A stretch of DNA of 64,000 nucleotides from Gleimia hominis (GCF_002871945.2 NZ_CP126963.1:1240001-1304000); one strand, 5' to 3'; counted from the stretch's first letter, positions 36,685 through 46,096 are shown. The notes: generated from the sequence alone by a model not told the origin. Translations and numbers: made by a program.

Positions 36685-36768
36685 ATCCACGGGAGCGTCA
36701 AGGGTGTCGTTACGGTTATCCAGGGCGTCACTTATCCAGGGCGTCACTAGATTCATCCACGGGCGTCA
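36685..36768. repeat. Four copies of ATCCA(C)GGG(AG)CGTCA at the serC/MFS gene junction
   Basis: Copies start at 36685, 36718, 36734 and 36755; the middle two are identical over 16 bases (TTATCCAGGGCGTCAC at 36716-36731 and 36732-36747). The rightmost copy contains the stop codon of the MFS gene (minus-strand GAC GCC CGT GGA TGA), so the array looks like repeated duplication of that gene's stop region. Confidence 0.8.
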
Positions 36769-38273
36769 TTGGGGTCGTCCACGCGATCGGATTGCGCGTC
36801 TAGCGGTTCCTTAGTGTCTTCGCTTCGCCGTTGCCCATTTTCTTCGCTTTGTGGCTGCCCGTCTTCTTCCCTTCGTAGCTGCTCGTTATCCTGAGCTTGC
36901 TGCTGCGACTCCGCCTGCTGCTGCGCTTGCGCTTCCTTCTGTTTCCGCTCTTTTTCTTCCTCTAGGCGGCGGCGTCGGTCTTCAGCGCGTTCACGCGGAC
37001 CGTACATGATGATGGGGTGGCGGCTGAACCGTGCTTTCACCCTCACGTCCCAAGAGTGTACCGCCCACAGGCCACAGATAACTGCAACGGTGATGGAAAT
37101 CAGACCGCCAGCAATGAGCGCCCACCGGCCACCCGCCACGTCCGCGATCCACCCGATTATGGGTGCGCCAATCGGGTTGGCTCCAAGGTAGACCATCAAA
37201 TACAGGCTCATCACGCGGCCACGCATCTGCGGATCCGTAGACACTTGAATCGCCGCGTTCGCAGCCGTGACCATGGTGAGCATCGCCAACCCGGTTGGTA
37301 CCGCTAAGATCGCGAAAGTCGCGTACGTGGGGGCAATGCCCAGCAGAATGTTGAACATGCCGAACAGGACGGCGGCAATCACGACGAGCCGGACCCGAGG
37401 GTATTTACGCCGGGCCGCCAGTAACGCCCCGATGAGCGCACCCACTGCCATGAACGAACCCAAAATCCCGTATTCACCCGCGCCTTTACCGAACACGTCC
37501 GTGGCCATGACGGCCGAGGTCATCTGGAAGTTCATCCCAAACGCCGACACAATGCCGGCAACAATCATGATCACCACGATGTCCGTGCGTTTGCGGACGT
37601 AGCGAAATCCCTTGCGGATCTGGTGTTTCTCGTGGGGCACGTGTTCGATTTCGTGAAGTTCGCCCAGCCTCATGAGCAAAATTCCGATAACGGGCCCAAA
37701 GAACAGCAGGAAGTTGACTACGAATACCCAACCGGGGCCAACCCATTCGATCACAAGGCCCGAGATGGCGGGGCCAATTAGCCGCGCCACGTTGAACGCT
37801 GCCGAGTTAAGCCCAACAGCATTGGGTAGGAATTTGAGTGGCACAAGTTCGGAAACGAATGTTTGGCGGGCGGGTGAATCGATAGTCCCGATAATCCCCG
37901 ATATGAACGCCAGCACGTACACGTGCCACAGTTGGGCAGTGTTAGTAAGAATCAGTATCCCAAGTATTAGGGACATTATGCCGTTGAGGGATTGGCACAG
38001 CTGCACTACGCGGCGCAGGTTCATGCGGTCGGCAATCAGGCCGGCCCACGGGCTAAACAGGAGGGTGGGGATGAACTGGAGGGCTGTCACGATGCCAAGT
38101 GCGGTACCGGACCCGTTTGTGAGTACGGTTAGCACAACCCAGTCTTGAGCTACGCGCTGCATCCACATTGCCGACGAGGCCACAATGTTCGCACCAAACC
38201 ACAACCGGTAGTTAAAGAACTTTAATGATGCGAAAGTGGACGACACCCGGGCTCCTTCAATATTTAGCTTCAA
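36753..38273 (-). CDS. MFS exporter, EntS/MFS_3 type, with charged tail
   Basis: 506 residues, about twelve spans between residues 15 and 410. The loop after span 2 is GLIADRMNLRRVV, and RQTFVSELVPLKFLPNAVGLNS is typical of the MFS_3/EntS group that exports siderophores or drugs. After the last span comes a polar tail of about 85 residues rich in Glu, Gln and Arg, predicted cytoplasmic coiled coil. The substrate is unknown. Confidence 0.88.
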   Translation of the reverse strand: MKLNIEGARVSSTFASLKFFNYRLWFGANIVASSAMWMQRVAQDWVVLTVLTNGSGTALGIVTALQFIPTLLFSPWAGLIADRMNLRRVVQLCQSLNGIMSLILGILILTNTAQLWHVYVLAFISGIIGTIDSPARQTFVSELVPLKFLPNAVGLNSAAFNVARLIGPAISGLVIEWVGPGWVFVVNFLLFFGPVIGILLMRLGELHEIEHVPHEKHQIRKGFRYVRKRTDIVVIMIVAGIVSAFGMNFQMTSAVMATDVFGKGAGEYGILGSFMAVGALIGALLAARRKYPRVRLVVIAAVLFGMFNILLGIAPTYATFAILAVPTGLAMLTMVTAANAAIQVSTDPQMRGRVMSLYLMVYLGANPIGAPIIGWIADVAGGRWALIAGGLISITVAVICGLWAVHSWDVRVKARFSRHPIIMYGPRERAEDRRRRLEEEKERKQKEAQAQQQAESQQQAQDNEQLRREEDGQPQSEENGQRRSEDTKEPLDAQSDRVDDPNDARG

Positions 38274-38427
38274 CTGTTACCGCTTGTGCGCATGTGTTCA
38301 CTATGCGTACGCTCTTGGGGCGGTAGTGCATGTGTCACTGTTATTTGGCGGCTCTGTAGTTGCCAGGTTATCAACATTGCGTTTGATGTTTCTAGGGCAG
38401 TTGGATCGTCTTAGCTCAGAGCAAACT

Positions 38428-38475
38428 CGTGGCCCAGCGTTTGCTGGGCCACGAAATATTTTATTCTTCTTTTTT
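38428..38475 (-). terminator. Terminator downstream of the purine permease
   Basis: Perfect 11-bp stem CGTGGCCCAGC/GCTGGGCCACG at 38428-38438 and 38443-38453 with a 4-nt loop. The side toward the permease is A/T-rich (T-runs on the plus strand), so it may also work against plus-strand transcription. Confidence 0.7.
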
Positions 38476-38501
38476 AAGGGTACTATACGCTTTTCTTAAG
38501 A

Positions 38502-39944
38502 CTATGAGACGCCAAGCAGACTTTGGATGGGTCCGAGCATGAAGTAGATGGCGAACAGGATGCCGATCACCCACATGAGCGGGTGGATGCGGTTCTTTTT
38601 GTTGTCCAGGTTCGCAATGATGTAGGCGATGAAGCCAGCGCCGATCCCCACCGAGATGGAGTAGGCGAACGGCATGAACGCGATGGTCATGAACGCGGGG
38701 ATTGCGATGCGCGGGTCCGACCATTTAATGGACGCAACCTGGGACATCATGAGGAACCCGACGAACACGAGGGCGGTGGAAGCTGCTTCCGTGGGCACCA
38801 GCTGTACGAGCGGGGCGAAGAATATGGACAGGAGGAACAACCCACCGGTCACGACGTTCGCGAACCCGGTGCGGGCGCCCTCCCCGACCCCGGCTGATGA
38901 CTCCACGAAAGACGTGTTTGAGGATACGCCACCGAGCCCACCGGCGATTGCGGACAGGGAGTCGATCAGGAGGATTTGGCGGGTGCGCGGTGGCGTCCCG
39001 GTTTTGTCCAGTAGGCCCGCTTCGGAGCCGATCGCCACCATTGTGCCCATCGTGTCGAAGAAGTCCGCGAGCATCAGGGAGAACACGAGCAGTACCACGG
39101 CTAGGGGCCCGAGTTTGTGGAATGCGCCGAAGAAGTCCACTTGCCCGAGCGAGGAGAAGTCGGGTAGGGACACGATGTTGCCTTTGATTTCTGGTACGGA
39201 CACGCCCCAGCCGGTGGGGTTGTCTTCTGATTTGGGGCCGAGTTTGGCCACCAGTTGGATTAGTACCGCCAGGGTTGTGGGCGTGACGATACCGATTAGG
39301 ATCGCGCCTTTAACTTTGCGCACGTACAGGATGATGGTGAGGAACAGGCCGACTACGAATACGAGTGCGGGCCAGCCTGCGAGCGAGCCGTGGACGCCGA
39401 GTTCTACGGGCACGCCGGAACCAGGGCGGATAACGCCGGCGTTCAGCAGGCCAACGAACGCGATGAACAGGCCGATTCCTACCGAGATGGAGGTTTTCAA
39501 CTGGTTCGGGACGGCAGAAAAAATGGCCTCGCGGAAACCCGTGAGGACCAGGATTGTGATTAACACACCTTCCCAGAAGATAAGCCCCATGGCTTCTTGG
39601 AAGGTGAGGTGTGAACCGACTACGAGCGTGAACGACACCATGGCGTTCAGCCCCATCCCCGCGGCAAGTGCGAGTGGGTAGTTGGCCACTACGCCCATGA
39701 GGATCGTGGTGAGACCGGCGATTAGGGAGGTGCCGGCCGCGATCGCGGTTATGGAGATGGAACCGTCGCTGGGCAGTGCCGTGGAGAGAACGATCGGGTT
39801 GATGACCAGGATGTAGGCCATCGCGAAGAAGGTTACGAATCCGCCGCGGATTTCGCGGCTGAAAGTGGATCCGCGTTCAGTTATTTGGAAGAAGGAATCT
39901 ATCTTGCCCACTTTGGGGGGTGTCACTGTGTCTTTAGTTTCCAC
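38502..39944 (-). CDS. Purine permease, AzgA/PbuG-type NCS2 family
   Basis: 480 residues from GTG 39944 (AGGAGAG immediately before). Signature regions: TFFAMAYILVINPIVLS, GMGLNAMVSFTLV, and FFDTMGTMVAIG, the NCS2 AzgA motif region, then TSFVESSAGVGEGARTGF. About twelve to fourteen spans. It would import adenine, guanine or hypoxanthine with protons. Confidence 0.92.
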   Translation of the reverse strand: METKDTVTPPKVGKIDSFFQITERGSTFSREIRGGFVTFFAMAYILVINPIVLSTALPSDGSISITAIAAGTSLIAGLTTILMGVVANYPLALAAGMGLNAMVSFTLVVGSHLTFQEAMGLIFWEGVLITILVLTGFREAIFSAVPNQLKTSISVGIGLFIAFVGLLNAGVIRPGSGVPVELGVHGSLAGWPALVFVVGLFLTIILYVRKVKGAILIGIVTPTTLAVLIQLVAKLGPKSEDNPTGWGVSVPEIKGNIVSLPDFSSLGQVDFFGAFHKLGPLAVVLLVFSLMLADFFDTMGTMVAIGSEAGLLDKTGTPPRTRQILLIDSLSAIAGGLGGVSSNTSFVESSAGVGEGARTGFANVVTGGLFLLSIFFAPLVQLVPTEAASTALVFVGFLMMSQVASIKWSDPRIAIPAFMTIAFMPFAYSISVGIGAGFIAYIIANLDNKKNRIHPLMWVIGILFAIYFMLGPIQSLLGVS

Positions 39945-40062
39945 CTCTCCTAGTGTGCCAAACACGCGGGTTGTTCTCGAAATGGGTGGGCACATTATGG
40001 ACAGTTTGCCGCTCGGGCAGACGGAAGCGTTAACCTGAGTTAAAGAGTGTACCTACTGCAGG

Positions 40063-40992
40063 TTAAGACAGTACTTCAATGTTGTTTTCGTCTAGGTGCG
40101 TGGGAGTTATGGGCCACTGTGACGGCTGGTTTTTGATTCCCGTTTCGGAATGTGCACCGCACGCGTGTTTGAGCGCTACGACCCGCCCGTCGTCGGCGGA
40201 CCATTCATTTGAGCACACCCCGTATTTGTCCCCTAGCTTCCCTTCGATCGAGAGTAGGAACCCGCAGGAGTCACAGGTGGCGTCGAACTGGGGTTTGTTA
40301 TTGTGTTCAAAGCGTTTGCGGTTTCGCCGTCCGCCCGAGCGGCCCGCCCGTTCTTTCGCGTCCCGGCGGGCACGGCGGCGACGCCTAGTTTCCCACCGTT
40401 CCACCGTTTCTTCTTCCCCTTGTTGCGACAGTTCACGCGGCCGTTTCAGCGGCGCGGCATCTTCGGTTTCACGCGCTTCTAAACGTTCGTCGTTTTTCTG
40501 GTAGGGCAGAATGTCGGATGGGGTAACGTCGGATGGTTCCAGACGGTCTTCCCACGGGACCCAGTCTGGCGCCAGGAGCGCACCTTTGCCGGGCAGTAGG
40601 TTCACTTCACACATGGTGACTTGGCGTTGCCGGGGGGCGCGCGCCACGGTCACTGCCCAGTGCCACCCCACGTAACCTTCTTTGAGGCATTCGTAGTAGT
40701 GCGTGTGAAGCCTCTCCCCTTCGGCGACGTCACCGATGTGCTGCCCAATGTCTTCCGGGTGCACGCTTTGGCACGCGAGTTCACGCGCTTGCGTTGACGC
40801 ACTTTGGAGCACTTTATCTACCCGCGGCCCTCCGGCGCGTTTGGTTGCACGCGTGGTTTCGCGTTTAGTTTCGCTTTTGCTTCCGCGTTTAGGCTCGGCA
40901 GGTACCGCCGCTTTCTTAGTCTCTGGGGGCGGCGTGTTGTGCTCGTTTTCCACTACTTGGTTTGAGTTGTTCTGCTTATTGTTTTTAGGCAT
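40063..40992 (-). CDS. DUF3027 family protein
   Basis: 309 residues from ATG 40992. The conserved core is GYVGWHWAVTVARAPR, LLPGKGALLAPDWVPW and SDILPYQKND at about residues 105-170, an actinobacterial family of unknown function. The N-terminal 55 residues are Lys/Arg-rich, the middle has an Arg-rich segment (RRRRRARRDAKERAGRS), and the C-terminal part has Cys pairs (CDSCGF, CSNEW) that may bind zinc. It overlaps the upstream cold-shock gene by eight bases. Confidence 0.85.
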   Translation of the reverse strand: MPKNNKQNNSNQVVENEHNTPPPETKKAAVPAEPKRGSKSETKRETTRATKRAGGPRVDKVLQSASTQARELACQSVHPEDIGQHIGDVAEGERLHTHYYECLKEGYVGWHWAVTVARAPRQRQVTMCEVNLLPGKGALLAPDWVPWEDRLEPSDVTPSDILPYQKNDERLEARETEDAAPLKRPRELSQQGEEETVERWETRRRRRARRDAKERAGRSGGRRNRKRFEHNNKPQFDATCDSCGFLLSIEGKLGDKYGVCSNEWSADDGRVVALKHACGAHSETGIKNQPSQWPITPTHLDENNIEVLS

Positions 40993-41362
40993 CAAAATCA
41001 TCTGCTACAGCACGTAAAAGTTCAGCGATTTTACGTGAATTGTCTGGGTATTTTCCGCGCCGCAGTTGGTGGGAGGACCCGTCCAATAGCTTAATTAAGT
41101 CCTCTACCAGCCCAACCATTGCTTGTGGTCGCCGGCGCCTTAGTTTTCGAATAGAAGGTGCTTCAGGTAGTACCTCAGCAGTAATCGCTTGAGGTCCTTT
41201 ACGCCCATCCACAATCGAGTACTCTATGCGACTACCAGCTTTGGGGCGCGGCGAACCACCGTTCAATGCGGATGCGTGTAAGAACACGGATTCTCCATTG
41301 TCACCTTCGATAAAGCCAAACCCTTTGTCTTCATCGAAAAACTTCACCTTACCGGTGGGCAC
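40985..41362 (-). CDS. Cold-shock-domain protein with C-terminal extension
   Basis: 125 residues. The cold-shock domain fills residues 1-65: RNP1 KGFGFIE and RNP2 VFLHASAL are intact. A basic extension (IRKLRRRRPQAMVGLVEDLIKLL) of about 55 residues follows, roughly doubling the usual size. It binds single-stranded RNA or DNA. The CspA-like/DUF3027 pair is a recurrent actinobacterial arrangement. Confidence 0.92.
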   Translation of the reverse strand: MPTGKVKFFDEDKGFGFIEGDNGESVFLHASALNGGSPRPKAGSRIEYSIVDGRKGPQAITAEVLPEAPSIRKLRRRRPQAMVGLVEDLIKLLDGSSHQLRRGKYPDNSRKIAELLRAVADDFDA

Positions 41363-41493
41363 AGTGCCTCCTTAGTTTCGCGCGGTCCCTCATACGGGAT
41401 TACTGGATTACCCTCTATGATAGTGGTTGCAGGCAAAGGTTGCTTAAACTGTTGAAACAGCGCGGTGAATACCAGGATGCAAAAGGGGGCTGT

Positions 41494-42930
41494 GTGGGCA
41501 CGGTGGCGATTGTAGGCGCGGCACTAGGGGTGGCGGTAGTGGCCGGCGTGGTGTACGCCGTGAAGACGCGCACATCCGCCGCTTCAGACGCCGACTCGAC
41601 CCAGTCGCACGCGCACGAAGATACAGAGGCGGGGACAATTAGTTCTGGCGGTACTGCCGGTTCTGCAAGTAGTTCAACGGCGTCTATGGTCTCCACTATT
41701 TCTGACGACATTAGTGAGTCTGCCGAGAATGCGGATTCTATTGTTTCTGCGGAATCTGCCGATTCCGTTGAGGCTGCGCCCCGCGAGGCCGCGAATGAGG
41801 ATGAACCCTTAGGTGCGGCGAACACTGATTTTGAAAGAGAACGCAAGAGCGAAACTGGGACTGGGGAATCCGCTGAAGCGGCGGTGATAGCGCCTGCGCG
41901 CGCGCAACCAACCGTGGAAGAGTTTGAATCTGCGCTGCGTGATGCTTGGCAAGAACTGTGGTTGTCACGCTGGGTGCTGGGCCGGCGGGCGTGCGCGGAT
42001 TTAGAGAACGCGATTAAGCATGCTCGCGCGTTATTGGCCACTCTGTCTTTGGACACTGCACATTCCCCGCTCTTGTCGTCCACGGTCGAAGCGTTAGAGC
42101 ATGCGGAAGAACCGTTGCGGAACCTGCGGTTAGCGCAGTGGCAACGTGGCCTCGCGCCCGCGCAGTGGCAGCGCACTAACCCCCACCGGGTGGCGATCAC
42201 AACGGGGCGCTACGTGAGCCCGGACCCCAGTGACGGACTAGCCCGCCTCGCTTCCGAAACATACTACGGGTTAGAACAAGCACGGTTCGACATTGCGCGA
42301 ATCACCCCCATCGCCGGGTCGCAAACGGCCGCGTTAATGCGTTCATTACTCACGCGAGCCCGCGAGCAACTGGAGAAAGCACAGCACGAGCAACTGGAAC
42401 GAGTGCAGCAAGAGCAAGTGGAACAAACTCAGGTGGGGCAAGCACACGAAGAGCGGCCGCCACGCACCGCACCAGAACCAGCCGCGGCGCAAGAACCGGC
42501 GGGGAACACCACCGGCACGCCACAGTCCCTGGGCCCGCAAAACCTGCTTGAGGTCGAGAAGCACTTGGTGAATGCCGCGTGGGCGCGCCGCGCTATCCGG
42601 TTGAGCGCCAACTATGTGCGCACCCGCGCGGATGTGAACACGTGGGCGGATCCGAACCACGCAAACGTAGAACCAGAGCAGTGGTTCAACTACGCCCGCA
42701 TCGGCATCCGTATGGTCAACGTCCTGTGCGACTGCGCGTATATTTACACTCCGTTTCACGCGAGCGCGAGCACACGCAAGAACCTGGGCCGCGCCCAGAT
42801 CCTCTTCACCGACCAGGTAAAACACGTGCAGGCCGGAGCAGAACCTCAAGCGCATACGTGCGAAACCATTACCGAACTCGTGGCGAATACGCTGGAGGCA
42901 ATCATGCCGGCCTTCGAACCGCAGGAATAG
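41494..42930 (+). CDS. Membrane-anchored alanine/glutamate-rich protein of unknown function
   Basis: About 478 residues from GTG 41494 (GGGGG five bases upstream). One N-terminal span (VAIVGAALGVAVVAGVVYAV) is followed by an acidic Ser/Ala/Glu low-complexity region to about residue 130, a mostly helical domain (FESALRDAWQELWLSRWVLGRR), a Gln/Glu-rich linker and a second helical domain ending PAFEPQE. I recognise no family. It lies upstream of a TPM-domain protein and PspA, which suggests an envelope role. Confidence 0.7.
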   Translation: MGTVAIVGAALGVAVVAGVVYAVKTRTSAASDADSTQSHAHEDTEAGTISSGGTAGSASSSTASMVSTISDDISESAENADSIVSAESADSVEAAPREAANEDEPLGAANTDFERERKSETGTGESAEAAVIAPARAQPTVEEFESALRDAWQELWLSRWVLGRRACADLENAIKHARALLATLSLDTAHSPLLSSTVEALEHAEEPLRNLRLAQWQRGLAPAQWQRTNPHRVAITTGRYVSPDPSDGLARLASETYYGLEQARFDIARITPIAGSQTAALMRSLLTRAREQLEKAQHEQLERVQQEQVEQTQVGQAHEERPPRTAPEPAAAQEPAGNTTGTPQSLGPQNLLEVEKHLVNAAWARRAIRLSANYVRTRADVNTWADPNHANVEPEQWFNYARIGIRMVNVLCDCAYIYTPFHASASTRKNLGRAQILFTDQVKHVQAGAEPQAHTCETITELVANTLEAIMPAFEPQE

Positions 42931-43084
42931 TGGCGTCCAGAGTTAGGACACGCCTCGCACATGGAGGCCGGATGCCTGCGCCGCACACAATCCATGCCTG
43001 ACCGCGCGGAAACTACGCAGGCAACCCGCGTAGTTGGCCAGAAGGTGCTGACAAAACCGGCAGGCATGCGAAAGAATAGGACAC

Positions 43085-45196
43085 ATGAGATTAGTACACG
43101 TCACGCGCCGCCCCGGCCTGTGGATCTGGGTGGCTATAACTGCAGTGATCACACTCTTAACCGTAGGGCTAACGGCCGGGTTAAACGCGGGAACAGCCCA
43201 GGCGGAACCGCCGCAATCACTGGATGGAATCGTTACAGATCCCGCGGGGTTTTTAGACCAGAAGGCAACTGATAGTGCCCGTGAAAGCCTAAGTGCGGTG
43301 CGTGACAATGGGACAAACGCGTCCCTGGTGGTAATCAAAGATTTTGGTGGCGCGGACCCGTACGGTTGGTGCACGGATGCGGCGCAGCAGTCGAATCTTG
43401 GGGGCGCGGACGTAGTGTACGTAATCGCCTACGAGCAGCGGCAATACTCCGTATGTTTCGGATCCGCGCTCAACGCGAATGCAAAACGAATCAACCAGGC
43501 GGCAAAACAGGCGGCGACCAAACTGCGGTCCACCCCTCTTACCGGCTCTGACGTGGCGGATGCGACCGGGGTTTTCGCCGACAAAATCGAGGGAATCACG
43601 CCCGGTGAAGCCAGTGGATCGGGCAATAGTGGCGGGGATGATTCCGAAGATTCCATCTGGGGTGTGGCCGCCACAATCGCGATCGTCGCCCTGTTCGGCG
43701 GCGCGGTTGCCTGGTTCATATCGAGGCCCAACAAGAATCTGAAAGGCACGGCCACCACGGGTGCCCGCGGCGCGCTGGGCCGGCAGGTGGATCCGCAGAA
43801 AGCCGCGCAAGACGCCAGCCGCGCCCTCATGGAAGCAGACAACTCGATGCAGGCAGCGGCGGACGACTTGGCGTTTGCCCGCGCCCAGTTCGGACAGCTC
43901 GACACGCAAAAGTTCGCGCAGGCCGTTGACCAAGCGAACGCGCTTTTGGACCGCGGGTTCAAGCTGCAACGCGAACTTGACCAGGGTGGCACCGATCCAT
44001 CGGCTGGTTCACAAGTCGACCGCTCCTCCGCAGGCACCCACGGTTCCGCGCAGCGATCAGCCCAGGAGCGGCTACAACTCGCTGAGCAGATCCAGTCGCT
44101 CGCCCAGCGAGCACAAACCGCGCTCGAAAAACACGTGGAGGAGTTCCAGCGGCTACGCGACGTCGAAACCAACGCGGAGGACACCCTCAAGCAACTCCGC
44201 ACCTCCGTAACCGAAGCGGCGGCGAAAACCAAGCAGGCGGACGCGGAACTGGCAGGCCTGCAACGCACCTACCCGCAGCAAGCTCTGCTTTCCATTTCGG
44301 ATAATCCTACCCAGGCACGCAATTTGCTTGAGGCAGCCAACCAGGCTCTGGATGATGCGCAGGAACAGTTGGAATCGGACCGGTCTGCAGCAGTGCAGCA
44401 GATCAATATTGCGCAGCGGGCCCTCACGCAGGCTTTGAAAGAAATCCATGAGGTAATGGGTGCGTCCCAGGATCTGGATAAAGCCCAAGAGCGGCTAACC
44501 CAGGCGATCGCGTCGATCAGTTCCGATATTGCGGACACGCACCGCTTGGCGCCAAACGACACGGCGTTTGAACCACTCGTAGCTGCGGCCCAAGAAGCGG
44601 TTAAGCTAGGGCAAGAAGCGCAGGCTGGAAATGCGGACCCACTGGCTGCGCTCGCGAACCTGCGGCGCGCTGAAGACACGCTCGATGCAGCGCTTGCCAG
44701 TTTGCGGGGCGAGGAACAGCAGCGCGAACGCGCGGCCCAGCGGTTAGAAGACCGGAAACTGCACGTGGATCAGCTGATTGACCGGGCAGACCGGTACACG
44801 CGGACCCACCGTGCGAACGCGTCGCTGTCGGCCCGCAGCGCCTTGAAACGCGCGCAAGAACTGCGCGGTCAAGCGCAAGCGATGGAACAAGAGGATCCGG
44901 AGCGGGCCCTCCACCTGCTAGGCCAAGCCCAAGAATCCGCGCAAGCGAGCATTAACGAAACTTTAGATGCACGCCAGCAAGATAACCTGTCGACTTCGAA
45001 CTCGGGTGGAATCGACTTGGGTACCCTTATGCTCGGGGGGCTCCTGTTCGGAGGTGGACACAGCACCGGCTGGGGTGGTTCCAACAACTCGTGGGGTTCA
45101 GATTCGAGCTCCTGGGGCTCCGGGGGTTCATTCGGCGGATTCTCCGGAGGGTTCGGTGGTTTTTCCGGAGGTGGTGGCTCATCCGGCAGCTTCTAA
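43085..45196 (+). CDS. TPM-domain membrane protein with long coiled coil
   Basis: 703 residues. Signal-anchor (WIWVAITAVITLLTVGLTAGL), then a TPM domain (GIVTDPAGFLDQKATDSARESL; ADVVYVIAYEQRQYSVCFGS), a span near residue 200, and about 430 residues of predicted coiled coil rich in Gln, Ala and Glu. The C-terminus is Gly/Ser/Phe-rich (GGFSGGFGGFSGGGGSSGSF), the usual end of such proteins. The TPM domain is linked to membrane-protein quality control and photosystem repair elsewhere. It is followed by pspA. Confidence 0.85.
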   Translation: MRLVHVTRRPGLWIWVAITAVITLLTVGLTAGLNAGTAQAEPPQSLDGIVTDPAGFLDQKATDSARESLSAVRDNGTNASLVVIKDFGGADPYGWCTDAAQQSNLGGADVVYVIAYEQRQYSVCFGSALNANAKRINQAAKQAATKLRSTPLTGSDVADATGVFADKIEGITPGEASGSGNSGGDDSEDSIWGVAATIAIVALFGGAVAWFISRPNKNLKGTATTGARGALGRQVDPQKAAQDASRALMEADNSMQAAADDLAFARAQFGQLDTQKFAQAVDQANALLDRGFKLQRELDQGGTDPSAGSQVDRSSAGTHGSAQRSAQERLQLAEQIQSLAQRAQTALEKHVEEFQRLRDVETNAEDTLKQLRTSVTEAAAKTKQADAELAGLQRTYPQQALLSISDNPTQARNLLEAANQALDDAQEQLESDRSAAVQQINIAQRALTQALKEIHEVMGASQDLDKAQERLTQAIASISSDIADTHRLAPNDTAFEPLVAAAQEAVKLGQEAQAGNADPLAALANLRRAEDTLDAALASLRGEEQQRERAAQRLEDRKLHVDQLIDRADRYTRTHRANASLSARSALKRAQELRGQAQAMEQEDPERALHLLGQAQESAQASINETLDARQQDNLSTSNSGGIDLGTLMLGGLLFGGGHSTGWGGSNNSWGSDSSSWGSGGSFGGFSGGFGGFSGGGGSSGSF

Positions 45197-45246
45197 ACAC
45201 TCTTCCGGCAGGTTCTAAACACTCGTTCGGAAGCTTCTAAACAGAG
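45180..45246 (+). repeat. Three 22-bp tandem copies across the TPM gene stop codon
   Basis: The unit containing GGCAGCTTCTAAACACTC (codons G-S-F-stop) recurs with TTCTAA at 45191, 45213 and 45235, a period of exactly 22 bases. Only the first TAA is the gene's stop; the other two lie in the spacer before pspA. Confidence 0.85.
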
Positions 45247-45351
45247 CGGATTTCAGGTGATCCACAGTTCATTTTCAGCAGTAACCAACACCTCAATCTA
45301 TATACTTGAGGCAACAAAATAGTTAACAACCGGTTCTACGAAAGGTTCACA

Positions 45352-46077
45352 ATGGCCCAAAAACAAACAATCCTGGGGCGGATAACCCAGTTGGCGAAAG
45401 CTAACATCAATGCCCTGCTCGACCGAGCCGAAGACCCGCAAAAAATGCTCGACCAGCTGGTGCGCGACTACACGGACTCGATCGCGCAGGCAGAAGAGTC
45501 AGTTGCCCAAACCGTTGGGAACTTGCGGTTAGCAGAAAAAGACTTAGAAGCTGACCATGCGAACGCGAAGGAGTGGGGTGCTAAAGCAGCGGCGGCGTCA
45601 AAGAAAGCAGATCAGGCCCGCGCAGATGGTGACACGGCGGGCGGCGAAAAGTGGGATAATCTCGCGAAAGTAGCGTTAGGTAAGCAGATTGATGCTGAAC
45701 GCAGCGCCAAAGAAGCCGAGCCCCTCATTGAGTCGCAGCGCGAAGTGGTAGAGAAACTGAAAGCCGGGCTCAGTGCCTCACGCGACAAGTTAGAAACCCT
45801 AAAAACTAAACGCGACCAGCTGGTTGCCCGCCAGAAAACGGCGGCTGCGCAGGCGAAACTGCAAGAAACCGTGGGGTCAATCGACGTGCTCGACCCATCT
45901 TCGGAACTGTCACGGTTCGAAGAAAAGGTGCGGCGCGAAGAAGCGCTTGCGCAGGGCCGCGCGGAGGTGGCTGCGGATTCACTGGACGCGCAGTTCGATG
46001 AGTTGGAAGCCGCGGGCGATCAAGCTGAAATTGAAGCGCGCCTAGCTGCCCTCAAGAACAATGGGCAGAAACAGTAG
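45352..46077 (+). CDS. pspA: PspA/IM30-family phage-shock protein
   Basis: 241 residues, helical throughout. The N-terminus (TILGRITQLAKANINALLDRAEDPQKMLDQLVRDY) is the membrane-binding start of the family and the rest is coiled coil with DPSSELSRFEEKVRREEALAQG near residue 185. It stabilises stressed membranes as an ESCRT-III-like scaffold. A ribosome site GAAAGG precedes the ATG, and it follows the TPM gene by 155 bases. Confidence 0.93.
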   Translation: MAQKQTILGRITQLAKANINALLDRAEDPQKMLDQLVRDYTDSIAQAEESVAQTVGNLRLAEKDLEADHANAKEWGAKAAAASKKADQARADGDTAGGEKWDNLAKVALGKQIDAERSAKEAEPLIESQREVVEKLKAGLSASRDKLETLKTKRDQLVARQKTAAAQAKLQETVGSIDVLDPSSELSRFEEKVRREEALAQGRAEVAADSLDAQFDELEAAGDQAEIEARLAALKNNGQKQ

Positions 46078-46096
46078 GAGTGGGCAGAAACAGTAG
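46062..46096 (+). repeat. 16-bp tandem duplication across the pspA stop codon
   Basis: TGGGCAGAAACAGTAG at 46062-46077, ending in the pspA TAG, is repeated exactly at 46081-46096 (period 19). The second copy overlaps nothing else and sits before the convergent regulator gene. Confidence 0.9.

Noticed and set aside
41415..42200. 261-codon minus-strand Ser/Ala-rich frame
   Set aside because: Antisense shadow of the acidic Ser/Ala/Glu region of the plus-strand gene; the product is low complexity and lacks a ribosome site.
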